This document shows, one piece after another, positions 54,881-64,000 of a stretch of DNA of 64,000 nt. Both the position numbers and the translations under genes were made by a program. How positions within the stretch are numbered: the first letter of the stretch is position 1; each line of letters opens with the position of its first letter. The notes below the pieces were generated by a model that ran no database searches, was not told the origin of the DNA, and saw only the letters and a program-made list of their open reading frames with translations. The stretch is from the NCBI RefSeq assembly GCF_002257585.1, contig NZ_CP022743.1:2294001-2358000 (forward strand), in the 5' to 3' direction. Source of the DNA: Mucilaginibacter xinganensis. Its GTDB lineage: Bacteria; Bacteroidota; Bacteroidia; Sphingobacteriales; Sphingobacteriaceae.

Positions 54881-55768
54881 ATGAAATTACAAATAAATTC
54901 ACTTTCAAAAACCTACGCCAATGGGGTGAAAGCCATAAAGGATGTTTCGTTAACCTTAAATAACGGCATGTTTGGTTTGCTTGGCCCTAATGGTGCCGGT
55001 AAATCATCTCTGATGCGCACTATAGCTACATTACAGGAAGCAGATGCCGGCAGCATTTTTTTAGACGACCTGGATGTATTAAATAACAAAACCCGGGTAA
55101 GGCAATTGCTTGGATATTTACCCCAGGAGTTTGGTGTATATCCCAAGATCTCTGCCGAGCGGATGCTGGATCATATTGCGCAGCTTAAAGGTGTTGGCAA
55201 CGCTGCGGAACGAAAAGAACTGGTCTCCGCTTTACTTGAAAATGTAAATTTGAGTAAAGACAGGAAGAAAAATTTAGGCACATATTCAGGCGGTATGAAA
55301 CAACGCTTTGGAATAGCCCAGGCGTTAATTGGTAACCCTAAATTGATAATTGTTGATGAACCCACCGCGGGTCTTGATCCGGCGGAAAGGAACCGGTTTT
55401 ATAACCTGCTTAGCCAGTTGGGAGAAAATACGATCGTAATCTTATCTACCCATATTGTTGAAGATGTAAGCACCCTATGTTCAAATTTTGCAATTATTTG
55501 CCAGGGCGAGGTGTTATATGCAGGGCAACCGGATAACGCTGTTAACGAAATGGAAGGTAAAATATTTACCAAAGCTATCAACAACTCGGAGTTAAGTTTC
55601 TACCAGGATGATTTTACAGTAATATCTACCCAGTTAAAAACAGGCAAACTGCATATCCGTATTTTGCAGGACACTGACCCCGGTCGTGGTTTTATACCGG
55701 CCGTTCCAAACCTGGAGGACGTATACTTTAGCAATATTGCCACCCGCGTAGATGTAACCACTATTTAA
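54881..55768 (+). CDS. ABC transporter ATP-binding protein (ABC-2 type)
   Basis: A 295-residue ATPase: Walker A GPNGAGKSS, Q-loop YLPQEFG, signature YSGGMKQR, Walker B ending IVDEPTAGLD and switch STHIVEDV. The C-terminal extension is about 75 residues. It precedes the fused permease/M1-like gene by 20 bp and must be its ATPase partner. Confidence 0.95.
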   Translation: MKLQINSLSKTYANGVKAIKDVSLTLNNGMFGLLGPNGAGKSSLMRTIATLQEADAGSIFLDDLDVLNNKTRVRQLLGYLPQEFGVYPKISAERMLDHIAQLKGVGNAAERKELVSALLENVNLSKDRKKNLGTYSGGMKQRFGIAQALIGNPKLIIVDEPTAGLDPAERNRFYNLLSQLGENTIVILSTHIVEDVSTLCSNFAIICQGEVLYAGQPDNAVNEMEGKIFTKAINNSELSFYQDDFTVISTQLKTGKLHIRILQDTDPGRGFIPAVPNLEDVYFSNIATRVDVTTI

Positions 55769-55788
55769 ACCTTATAAATCAACCTGTC

Positions 55789-58700
55789 ATGTTCTGGAAA
55801 ATTTTCATTTTCGAGCTTCAAAACAAGCTCAGAAGGCCCGCGGTTTATGTTTATTTCGCGGCTGCATTTCTCTTTATGCTGTTCACTTTTACCGCAGGTG
55901 CATTGCCGGTAGGCGAAAAAGAGCACATTAACAGCCCCCGGCTTCTTGCTTTTGTTATGGGCTGGATTTCAATTATTATGATGCTGGTTACATCCGCAAT
56001 AATGGGGATGCCGCTTTATAAGGATATTGAGTATAATACCAAAGATTATTATCTTACTTATCCAATAACCAAATTCGGATACTTTTGGGGGCGGTATTTT
56101 AGCTCATTGTTATTTGTGCTGATCATAGGCAGCGCGGTGATGCTTGGAGCCTATGCGGGTACAAAGTTGGGGCCGCTTATGGGCTTTAACATTGCGGCCA
56201 GGTACGGCCCTAATAATTTGAAGTATTACCTGCAGCCATTTTTGCTGATCGGTGTTCCCAACCTTGTTTTTACCTCTTCTATATTTTATGGTTTGGTTGC
56301 TATAACCCGCAATATAAAGGTTATTTACAGCAGCGGCATCATCTTATTTTTAGGTTACCTGATCTCAACCTTCTTTTTGGCGCATACCAACAACCATGAT
56401 GTAATTAACCTGGCCGATCCCTTCGCATTTAGCGGAATTAGGATGCAGTTTATGGATGTGACCGATGAAGCGAAGAATGTTACCATGATGTCTTTTAGCG
56501 GATCGCTATTACTAAACAGGATAATATGGCCTTTATTAGGAATAGCTGTTTTATTATTCACTTATATCAGGTTTAACTTTGAAGACTTTTTTAGCGGCAA
56601 GCGTGATAAGCGTAATGTTAAAGATGAGTTGAAAATAAATCGTAACGCGGTACGGCCGCAGGTAGCAGTAAGCTTCGCCGGGTCATATAACATCAAAACT
56701 CTTTTGAGTTTAACGAGGACTGAATTGCTGAACATCATCCGGGATAATTATTTCTGGATCATTATGTCGTGTGGGTTATTCTTTTTAGGATTTGCATTTT
56801 ATATGGGGAATGGCAATAATTATGGCGTCCCTGATTTTCCGCGTACTGTTTCTTTAATTGCAATCTTTAACGAGGTATTCCTGTTTTTTATTTTCTTTAT
56901 TATTATATTCTATACCGGCGAAACTGTTCACCGTGACCGCATTACCCGCTATGCTTTTATCAATGATTCGTTACCGGCGCCAAATTGGGTTTTAAACGGA
57001 TCAAAGCTGATGAGCCTGCTGGTACTTGGGCTCGGCCTTTCGCTAATACCAATGATATTGGGAATAATAGTTCAGTTGATGAAGGGCTACACCGCGCTTA
57101 ACCTGCCCGTTTATTTAATGACGGTGTTTACACTTGTGCTCCCCAGGTTTTTGGAGATGGTAGTTTTTGCTTATCTGATACACGTTGTGGTTAATAATAA
57201 GTTTGCTGCGCATGGCATCGGGATAGCCATATGGGTGGTTATGTTTTTTATGAACATTACTTCAATATTTAATTACAGGCCGCTTTTATATTCATACACC
57301 CCTTATTATGAAATATCGGATATGGATGGTATTGGCCATATGGCAGGCCCGGTAGCATGGTTTAATTTATATTGGTTGCTCACAGCAGGCATATTCATAA
57401 TAATAGCGGCACTGTTTTATTACCGGGGCATCTCATCAACTTTTAAAGAAAGGTGGCAGCTTGTTAAGGAAAGGTTCGATAACAGAACCCGGATAATATC
57501 GGGTGTTTTGTTGGTTTGCTTTTTAGTAATGGGTTCCTTTATTTATTATAATGTGAGTTATTTAAACAGTTACCTCACAAATTCAGAAAATAATAAACGT
57601 GCCGTGCTTTATGAAAGAACTTTAAAGCCTTATGACAAACTTCCTCTACCAAAAGTAAGCGCTATGACGCTGGCCGTTGATCTTTTTCCTGATGAGCAGC
57701 GGGCGCAGACACATGGGTTTATTACTTTGGTTAACAAAACAGGTAAACCCATTAGCAAAATGCTGCTGGATGCTGATGGCGTAACAGAATATAATTTAAA
57801 AGCAGAAGGGAAGGAAATTCCATTCACATCTCCGCTAATTTATTCAAGAGACAAACTCAATTTTTTCAGGCCAGAGCACGATACTTCCGACTTCCGGCTT
57901 TATCAATTTAGCAAAGCTTTGGCGCCGGGGGATTCGATAGTTGTCGAAATTAATTCCGCTACATTTTATAATGGTTTTGGTAACGATCTTTTCAGCCCCA
58001 ATATCCTTCGTAATGGTACCTTTTATAAGGGCGGATTGCCTGGTTTAGGTTATGACGATGATGATGAACTAAGCAGTCCTTATGAACGTAAGCAAAATCA
58101 TCTTCCGCCCAAAATGGAAGAAGAAGTCGCCCAAAATGATCCTGAAGGAATAAACAGGCTCAAAGCGGGTAACCCCGCCATGTTAGCCAAAATGTATCTT
58201 ACCGTCAGCACTTCGGGCGATCAAATAGCTATTGCACCGGGGGCGCTTCAGAAAAAATGGACCTCAAACGGGCGTAACTATTTTCATTATGTACAGAATC
58301 AGCCAGGAATGTACCCGCCCTTCGGCTTTATCAGCGCAAGGTATGCGGTGTTACACAGCGATGTTAAAATTGATAGCGGGAAAAGTGTTAATGTGAACAT
58401 CTATTACCATCCTGAACATAAAACAAACATTAATCGTTTTATGAACGCTTTTAAAGATGGGTTAAACTATTATTCAAGTGTTTACGGTAACTATCCTTTT
58501 AAGGATCTGAGCCTGGCCGAAACAAGCGCTTACGGCCCGGGATCGTCATCAGCTACAACGCTTAATACTTATAAAGAAAAACTTGGCTGGAATGCCGATT
58601 TTAATAAAGCTGACCAATTAGATTACTGCTATTATATGGCAACGCAGCAGCTGGCCCAGCAATGGTGGCGCTTCCAGGTGGCACCTAATAATACCGTAGG

Positions 58701-59430
58701 TTCCCTGGTAATCCCCGAAGGACTTGCTAAGTATGATTCCTATGTAATGGCCGAAAAACGGTATGGTAAAAATAACATGCGCGGCTTACTGGTTGACCAA
58801 ATGTGGGGATACCTGTACCTGCATGGCAGGAGCGAAGAGGCCGAACATCCTATATTAAAGGCCAACGCATGGTTTGAATGGGAAAACAAAGCAGGTACGG
58901 TTTTATATGGTTTGCGGGACCTGATTGGAGACGACAATATGAATACAGCCTTACGGGAGTTTAAAAAGGAGTATGCTTTTAAAAAGGAGCCACCGTACGC
59001 GGGAAGTAATGACCTGTACCGTTACCTGAAAAAATATACCCCTGATTCGTTAAAGTACTACTTAACTGATACCTGGGAGAAGATAACGTTTTACGATAAT
59101 AAAGTAAATAGTGTGAAAGCAGTAGCTATTGGTAATAACAAATACAAGGTCACTTTAAATTTAAGTACCGGTAAATCATATATAACAGGCAAAGGAAATT
59201 ATGCAGCTGCACCAATGAATGACTACGTTGATGTTGCAGTTTTTGCTGCGCAAACCAAAGATAAAGAAGGACGGTCGCAGGTGAACCCGCTTTATCTTAA
59301 AAAGCAGAAGCTAACCGGCGGCAAGCATACTATTGAAATTATTGTTAACGGAAAACCGGTAAGCGTTGGCATTGATCCATATGGCAAACTTGTAGATAAG
59401 ATGCCAAATGATAATTTAAAAGACCTGTAA
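55789..59430 (+). CDS. ABC-2 permease fused to a degenerate M1-aminopeptidase-like domain
   Basis: A 1213-residue protein. Residues 1-570 contain about 12 membrane helices arranged as two ABC-2 permease-like halves (FWKIFIFELQNKLRRPAVYVYF, then LLSLTRTELLNIIRDNYFWIIM). Residues about 600-1190 are an M1 metallopeptidase-like region. At the zinc site HExxH is replaced: Q953-Q954-L-A-Q957 then QWW, so both His ligands and the catalytic Glu are gone. The later Glu (E977 in IPEGLAKYD) remains. The usual GxMEN motif is also missing (ETSAYGPGSSSATT). I infer an inactive, substrate- or protein-binding peptidase domain carried by the transporter. Partner ATPase is directly upstream; a MutS-like gene follows 67 bp downstream. 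Confidence 0.88.
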   Translation: MFWKIFIFELQNKLRRPAVYVYFAAAFLFMLFTFTAGALPVGEKEHINSPRLLAFVMGWISIIMMLVTSAIMGMPLYKDIEYNTKDYYLTYPITKFGYFWGRYFSSLLFVLIIGSAVMLGAYAGTKLGPLMGFNIAARYGPNNLKYYLQPFLLIGVPNLVFTSSIFYGLVAITRNIKVIYSSGIILFLGYLISTFFLAHTNNHDVINLADPFAFSGIRMQFMDVTDEAKNVTMMSFSGSLLLNRIIWPLLGIAVLLFTYIRFNFEDFFSGKRDKRNVKDELKINRNAVRPQVAVSFAGSYNIKTLLSLTRTELLNIIRDNYFWIIMSCGLFFLGFAFYMGNGNNYGVPDFPRTVSLIAIFNEVFLFFIFFIIIFYTGETVHRDRITRYAFINDSLPAPNWVLNGSKLMSLLVLGLGLSLIPMILGIIVQLMKGYTALNLPVYLMTVFTLVLPRFLEMVVFAYLIHVVVNNKFAAHGIGIAIWVVMFFMNITSIFNYRPLLYSYTPYYEISDMDGIGHMAGPVAWFNLYWLLTAGIFIIIAALFYYRGISSTFKERWQLVKERFDNRTRIISGVLLVCFLVMGSFIYYNVSYLNSYLTNSENNKRAVLYERTLKPYDKLPLPKVSAMTLAVDLFPDEQRAQTHGFITLVNKTGKPISKMLLDADGVTEYNLKAEGKEIPFTSPLIYSRDKLNFFRPEHDTSDFRLYQFSKALAPGDSIVVEINSATFYNGFGNDLFSPNILRNGTFYKGGLPGLGYDDDDELSSPYERKQNHLPPKMEEEVAQNDPEGINRLKAGNPAMLAKMYLTVSTSGDQIAIAPGALQKKWTSNGRNYFHYVQNQPGMYPPFGFISARYAVLHSDVKIDSGKSVNVNIYYHPEHKTNINRFMNAFKDGLNYYSSVYGNYPFKDLSLAETSAYGPGSSSATTLNTYKEKLGWNADFNKADQLDYCYYMATQQLAQQWWRFQVAPNNTVGSLVIPEGLAKYDSYVMAEKRYGKNNMRGLLVDQMWGYLYLHGRSEEAEHPILKANAWFEWENKAGTVLYGLRDLIGDDNMNTALREFKKEYAFKKEPPYAGSNDLYRYLKKYTPDSLKYYLTDTWEKITFYDNKVNSVKAVAIGNNKYKVTLNLSTGKSYITGKGNYAAAPMNDYVDVAVFAAQTKDKEGRSQVNPLYLKKQKLTGGKHTIEIIVNGKPVSVGIDPYGKLVDKMPNDNLKDL

Positions 59431-59497
59431 CATGAAATTTACGGGCAATTAACCTTTAAAATTATGCGCCGGTAAGTTTATAAAACTATTTTTAGGG

Positions 59498-61171
59498 ATG
59501 ATTTACTGGCTTATCGGAGGACTGCTTATAGGTTTAATAGTGCTGCTTGGCGGGCATTTCAGGTCGAAATTATTGACCCGGAAAAAACTGAAGAATATCA
59601 GGGAGCGGTGGGGTAAACCCATTGAAGCCTACAGAAATATTAAACTTATTGGCAGTTACCTGTTTGCATACGGGGCGGAAGCAAATATTTCTGCGGCTAC
59701 CGCCGCAGATTTGGATATTGACAGCGTGTTCAGCTTCATTGACAGGACGAACTCCAGGCCTGGGCAGCAGTTTTTATATAAAAAGCTTCATTGCTGCGAC
59801 ACTTCTGCGGATAGTTCTAATAGTATTGAGTCGCGAATTGCAGGATTAAATATAGATAAGGACAGGAGAGAACAAATAGAACTTAAGCTGTCGGAACTCA
59901 ATAACGACGATGCCTATTACCTTCCGGAACTTTTCTCAAAAAAACATCGTTCGCTCTTTAATCCGCTGGTTGAAATTTATATAAAGATTTCACCCATATT
60001 GGTTATTACTTCCATTGTAGCGTTAAGCATAACAGGTAGCCAGGTGTTTTTTTTATGGTTATTGGCTTTATTACTGTCCAATGCTGCCATTCATTTTTTT
60101 AACAAAAGGAATATTTTAAAATATACGCACTCATTACCTCAATTACTTAAATTGATCAGGGTAACCCGATGGTTGATTGATGAAAGTGTTTTGAGCGCAG
60201 ATGAAGCTTTAACTGAAAGCCTCAAAAAGGTTTCCAAACTTAAAAGATCGCTTGTATTGATCAATGCACAAAATGGGATGGTGAACGATCCTACAGATGT
60301 AACTTATGTATTAAATGAATGGTTCAAAATGTTGTTTCTTATTGAGCCTATAATTTTTGTTTCATCAATAGCAAAAGTCAATAAATATTTGGATAATATT
60401 AAGGTTTTGTATGTTGCAGTGGCAGAGGTTGATGTTTGTATCTCCATCCAATCAGTACGGGACGGACTTCCTTATTATTGTACGCCCGCCTTTGACGGCC
60501 CCTCATCAGCATTTATGATTGAAGATTTGTATCATCCTTTAATTAACGACTGCGTAGCCAATTCAATAAGGGGGAGTAATGACAAGGTGATATTGGTGAC
60601 CGGTTCAAATATGTCAGGAAAAACAACTTTTATCCGGGCAGTCGCCTTAAATACCCTAATGGGCCAAACAATTAATACCTGTTGCGCCAGGAGTTACCAG
60701 GCCCCCATATTAAAAATACAGACCAGCATCCATATGAATGATGACATGGATGAACACAAAAGCTATTTCCAGGCCGAAGCTTTATCTGTATTAAATATCA
60801 TCAATACCAGCTCGTTAAATGAAAAGATAAAAAGCCTCGTAATAATTGACGAAATCTTTCGCGGAACGAACACTATAGAAAGAATTGCTGCTGCAATGTC
60901 TGTTTTAACTCACCTTATTGAAAATGGAAATTTTGTTTTTGTATCAACCCACGATCTGGAACTGGCTGAACTGTTGGGTGACAATAATGCTGTATATTCA
61001 TTTGAGGAGCTGATTAATGACAGCGGTTTGGTATTTGATTACAAAATAAAAGAGGGCGTACTTAAAAATAAAAACGGAATAAACGTTTTGAGCCGCCTGG
61101 GTTATCCTCAATCAATTATTAATGCAGCTGTTAGCGCAAGTAAACGATTGAGAGAAAAATACGACCTTTAA
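59498..61171 (+). CDS. Membrane-anchored MutS-like ATPase
   Basis: A 557-residue protein. Residues 3-22 (YWLIGGLLIGLIVLLGGHF) are a membrane anchor and a second hydrophobic pair lies at about 165-205 (ILVITSIVALSITG, FFLWLLALLLSNAA). The central part resembles the MutS core helices without mismatch-binding or connector domains. The C-terminal ATPase has Walker A TGSNMSGKTTF near 367-377, Walker B LVIIDEIFRGTNT and the STHD switch, all typical of MutS. Such membrane-bound MutS relatives occur in Bacteroidota with no known role. It is the last gene of the ABC operon. Confidence 0.9.
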   Translation: MIYWLIGGLLIGLIVLLGGHFRSKLLTRKKLKNIRERWGKPIEAYRNIKLIGSYLFAYGAEANISAATAADLDIDSVFSFIDRTNSRPGQQFLYKKLHCCDTSADSSNSIESRIAGLNIDKDRREQIELKLSELNNDDAYYLPELFSKKHRSLFNPLVEIYIKISPILVITSIVALSITGSQVFFLWLLALLLSNAAIHFFNKRNILKYTHSLPQLLKLIRVTRWLIDESVLSADEALTESLKKVSKLKRSLVLINAQNGMVNDPTDVTYVLNEWFKMLFLIEPIIFVSSIAKVNKYLDNIKVLYVAVAEVDVCISIQSVRDGLPYYCTPAFDGPSSAFMIEDLYHPLINDCVANSIRGSNDKVILVTGSNMSGKTTFIRAVALNTLMGQTINTCCARSYQAPILKIQTSIHMNDDMDEHKSYFQAEALSVLNIINTSSLNEKIKSLVIIDEIFRGTNTIERIAAAMSVLTHLIENGNFVFVSTHDLELAELLGDNNAVYSFEELINDSGLVFDYKIKEGVLKNKNGINVLSRLGYPQSIINAAVSASKRLREKYDL

Positions 61172-61483
61172 ATTGCCATTAACTTACCCTTCCGGGCATC
61201 AATATGCCACGATAAAGTTCTTATGAACACTAATTTGTCATCGTTCTTTTTTATTTGACTTTCTTTCATATTTGATTATGGCCCTACAATAGACATTTAT
61301 CGTTTGCTAAGGTGATTAATAAGCAATCTTTCGACTTTCTAATATGGTATCATATATGTGAATTGTTTTGGGGGTGATGTTTTTTTAATGATTGATAAAA
61401 AAATTTACATTTTTTATTGTATAAAAGTTGTTTTATTGATAAATTAGAAAATCTTAACTATTAAAAACAATAATTAACTATAT
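61172..61483. other. 312-bp AT-rich leader of the SusC-like gene
   Basis: No coding frame. The DNA is very AT-rich towards the gene (runs of A and T at about 61388-61445). TTTG boxes occur (61254-61257, 61271-61274), but none forms a full TTTG/TAnnTTTG promoter. The promoter and any sensor site must lie here; I see no distinct operator. Confidence 0.5.
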
Positions 61484-64000
61484 ATGAAGAAAAATTTACT
61501 CTCCTTTTTTCTTTTGCTTTTCTGTTTTTCATCTGCTTTTGCTCAAAACCGGGTGATAAAAGGTAAAGTAACTGATCAAAAAGATGGATTGCCGTTGCCC
61601 GGGGTAACGGTGATGGCAAAAGGTGCCGCGTCAACCGGCACCCAAACAGATTTGAACGGCTTATACACCCTGACAATACCAGATGGTATAAAATCACTTT
61701 CGTTTAAATATATTGGTTACAAGGAAGCAATTTTACCGGTTAGCGGGGCAGTTTTAGACGTTCAAATGGAGGCCGATCCCAAGCAGCTCACGGAGGTGGT
61801 AGTGGTGGGTTACGGTACACAAAAAAGAGGTAGCCTTACTGGTTCAATAGCGTCTGTCTCGGGCAAGGATGTTGCCGAAACGCCCGTAACCACATTTGAG
61901 CAGGCCATACAGGGCAAAACGGCAGGAGTTAATATCCAGGCCGAGGGTGGTAAACTTGGGCAGGGTATAAAGATCAGCGTTAGGGGGCAGTCATCAATTT
62001 CGGCAGGAACGCAACCGTTGGTGGTTATTGACGGTATTATTGTTAATCAAACCGATCTGTCAAGTAACGGGGCGACGTCAAACCCACTTGCCGACATCAA
62101 TTTTAACGATATTGAATCGTATCAGGTATTGAAGGATGCGGCAGCATCAGCAATATACGGTGCACGCGCATCCAATGGTGTTATCCTGATAACAACAAAA
62201 AAGGGTAAGGCAGGTACTGCAAAAATCAATTTCAACGCGCAATACGGTTCAAGCGTACCCTCCCGGCACCGCAAATTTTTAAATAGCGATCAATGGCTTC
62301 AGATAGAACAGCGGTCGGTTGTTGGAGCGGCAAAACAGGATGTTTTAAACGGGTATTTTGAAACGCTTCAGGACGCGCTGGATTATGAAAACCTGGATAA
62401 TACTTTTACGGGTTTAGCTGCGGGGAATACCAAATGGAACAGTACCAATACGGATTGGGAAAAGCAAGCATTTCAAAGCGCGCCAATGCAGCAGTACGAT
62501 CTGAACTTTTCAGGAGGGAGCGAAAAGACCACCTATTTTATTGGGATGCAGGCGCTGGATCAAAAAGGCATACTTAAGGGTAATTCATTAAAGCGTTACA
62601 GCGGAAGGCTAAATATCGACACCAAAATATTCTCTAACTTCAGCGTTGGGATGAACCTTAACTTTACCCATAGCTATAATCAAAGGTTAAGCAATGATGA
62701 TCAGTTTTCAACCCCGCTGCAAATTGTTGCACTCTCGCCCATAACGCCGGTAATTGACCCGCGTACAGGTTTGCTGAGCGGTACGCCTCCCGGAGATCAC
62801 AATGGCGATTACCCTTTATATTATAACGCACTTATTAATGTGCAGAACGCATATTTTCATACCAACGTTTACCGCACCCTTGGTAATGTTTATGCAAATT
62901 GGGAGATAGTAAAACATTTAACATTCCGGTCGGAATTTGGTGTTGACCAAACGAACCAGAATGAAGACAGCTATTATAATAGCTTAACGGCGGCTAATAC
63001 CGGCACACCTAATGGATTTGGTCAAAATACCAATCAGAGTATTGTGCACTACACGGTAAATAATTTCATTACTTACAAGAATGTTTTTTCGCAGGATCAT
63101 TCGCTTGATATAACAGCGGGTACCAGTTATGAATACAGCCATATGCTTGGTAACGATATCCAGGGAAAACAATTTCCCTCGGACGCCTATAAGCAGATCT
63201 CCTCGGCAGCGGTTAAATCAGCCGGGTCTTCAAGCCAGTCTGAATATAATTTTGTTGGCTATTTCGCGAGGGCAAATTATGCTTACAAAAGCAAATATCT
63301 GCTCTCTGCAAGTGTTCGTGAGGACGCTTCTTCCAGATTTGGTGCCAACAATAGATACGGCACGTTCCCGTCGGCGTCTGTTGGATGGGTATTGAGCCAG
63401 GAAAATTTTCTGAAAAACTGGCAGCCTTTAAGTGAATTGAAGTTAAGGGCCAGTTATGGTTTAACCGGGAACGGTGAAATAGGAGATTATTCATCACTGG
63501 GACTATTTTCAGGGGATGCGGGTTACAATGGTACGCCCGGTCAGCGTTTTACACAACTGGCAAATCCTAATCTGAAATGGGAGAAGACACTTCAGTTTGA
63601 CCTAGGACTTGATTTCGGCTTTTTCAATAATAGGTTTTCAGGCGGGTTTGATTATTATCGCAAAAACACCCGCGACCTGCTTTTAAATGTTAATGTCCCT
63701 CAAACTTTGGGTATCGCTTTTCAAACCCAAAATCTGGGTAAATTATATAACCAGGGCCTGGAACTAACATTGTCGTCAGATAATTTTGTTGGGAAGTTTA
63801 GATGGAATACGAGTTTTAACGTTTCCTATAACGTAAATAAGGTGACCTATACCAACGGCCAGATTATTGACGATGGTGCCGATCTGAACCGCGTTATTGA
63901 AGGCCAGCCGATAGGCGTTTTTTATGGACGTGAGTACGCAGGGGTTGATCCGGCAAATGGGGATGCTATTTATTACAAAAACGCGAAGAAGGCCGACGGA
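61484..64000 (+). CDS. SusC/RagA-type TonB-dependent receptor (3' end outside window)
   Basis: The ATG at 61484 opens a frame of 839 codons that runs off the window end. A signal peptide (ending SAFAQN) is followed by a carboxypeptidase-like regulatory domain (GKVTDQKDGLPLPGVTVMAKG), a TonB-box/linker (VVVVGYGTQKRGSLTGSI) and the plug domain (QAIQGKTAGVNIQ, SIRGQSS-like SVRGQSSISAG, and YQVLKDAAASAIYGARASNGVILITTKKG). The rest is outer-membrane barrel. In Bacteroidota these receptors import glycans or other polymers with a SusD partner, expected downstream. The substrate cannot be inferred. Confidence 0.96.
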   Translation, partial: MKKNLLSFFLLLFCFSSAFAQNRVIKGKVTDQKDGLPLPGVTVMAKGAASTGTQTDLNGLYTLTIPDGIKSLSFKYIGYKEAILPVSGAVLDVQMEADPKQLTEVVVVGYGTQKRGSLTGSIASVSGKDVAETPVTTFEQAIQGKTAGVNIQAEGGKLGQGIKISVRGQSSISAGTQPLVVIDGIIVNQTDLSSNGATSNPLADINFNDIESYQVLKDAAASAIYGARASNGVILITTKKGKAGTAKINFNAQYGSSVPSRHRKFLNSDQWLQIEQRSVVGAAKQDVLNGYFETLQDALDYENLDNTFTGLAAGNTKWNSTNTDWEKQAFQSAPMQQYDLNFSGGSEKTTYFIGMQALDQKGILKGNSLKRYSGRLNIDTKIFSNFSVGMNLNFTHSYNQRLSNDDQFSTPLQIVALSPITPVIDPRTGLLSGTPPGDHNGDYPLYYNALINVQNAYFHTNVYRTLGNVYANWEIVKHLTFRSEFGVDQTNQNEDSYYNSLTAANTGTPNGFGQNTNQSIVHYTVNNFITYKNVFSQDHSLDITAGTSYEYSHMLGNDIQGKQFPSDAYKQISSAAVKSAGSSSQSEYNFVGYFARANYAYKSKYLLSASVREDASSRFGANNRYGTFPSASVGWVLSQENFLKNWQPLSELKLRASYGLTGNGEIGDYSSLGLFSGDAGYNGTPGQRFTQLANPNLKWEKTLQFDLGLDFGFFNNRFSGGFDYYRKNTRDLLLNVNVPQTLGIAFQTQNLGKLYNQGLELTLSSDNFVGKFRWNTSFNVSYNVNKVTYTNGQIIDDGADLNRVIEGQPIGVFYGREYAGVDPANGDAIYYKNAKKADG

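Noticed and set aside
52110..61171. Classical antiphage defence island
   Set aside because: There is no nuclease, toxin, cyclase, reverse transcriptase or other effector usual for defence systems; the ATPases are ABC and MutS types.

Overview
The window looks like chromosome from a member of the Bacteroidota, most likely the Sphingobacteriaceae (a Mucilaginibacter/Pedobacter-like soil or plant-associated bacterium). The signs are a SusC/RagA-type TonB-dependent receptor, DUF4296 and DUF4905-type proteins, a short ProRS ending in FARAY, a YtrA-type GntR/ABC operon, few Shine-Dalgarno sequences, several leaders with the Bacteroidota -7 element TAnnTTTG, and dispersed intergenic repeats built on ATAGTCCATAG. 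No rRNA, tRNA, CRISPR array, prophage or transposase gene was seen. The assignment rests on gene content only.

Layout: 1-2367 holds the 3' part of a vanadium-haloperoxidase/PAP2-type enzyme and an outer-membrane barrel protein. 2459-7824 is a same-strand set: RidA, a D-serine dehydratase/D-threonine aldolase-fold enzyme, an M19 dipeptidase and a GH63-like glycosidase. 7850-10554 has a secreted nuclease, a Tat-exported sugar isomerase-like protein and two tandem small paralogues of unknown function. 10757-14271 is a minimal ethanolamine pathway (permease plus EutB/EutC). 14313-21898 (minus strand) contains an AurF-like diiron protein, a VOC protein, a large MG2/plug-like exported protein, aspartate kinase, a DUF3298 lipoprotein, an SSAT-like acetyltransferase and YggS.

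21942-38924 is mostly housekeeping: DUF4296 lipoprotein and MutS2, a CE2-like esterase, a disordered protein, the two CoA-transferase subunits (separated by a mobile-looking palindromic element), uridine kinase, a LysM/RlpA-like protein, Dps, ProRS, a transsulfuration enzyme, an SMI1/KNR4 protein, a TIGR02757 protein carrying an in-frame repeat, NdpA and MnmE. 39063-44498 has an RMD1-family protein, KatG, and a LacI regulator divergent from myo-inositol oxygenase with a 26-bp perfect palindrome between them.

44540-51999 holds a MacB-like tripartite exporter and a lipid-handling group (diacylglycerol kinase-like, PAP2 phosphatase, DUF457-type membrane protein, cardiolipin synthase). 52110-61171 is a compact seven-gene operon: two ABC ATPases, a permease, a GntR regulator, an anchored GIN-like protein, a 1213-residue ABC permease fused to an M1-aminopeptidase-like domain that has lost its zinc-binding histidines, and a membrane-anchored MutS-like ATPase. 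This operon is the best candidate for poorly described biology here. 61484 to the window end is the start of a SusC-like receptor.
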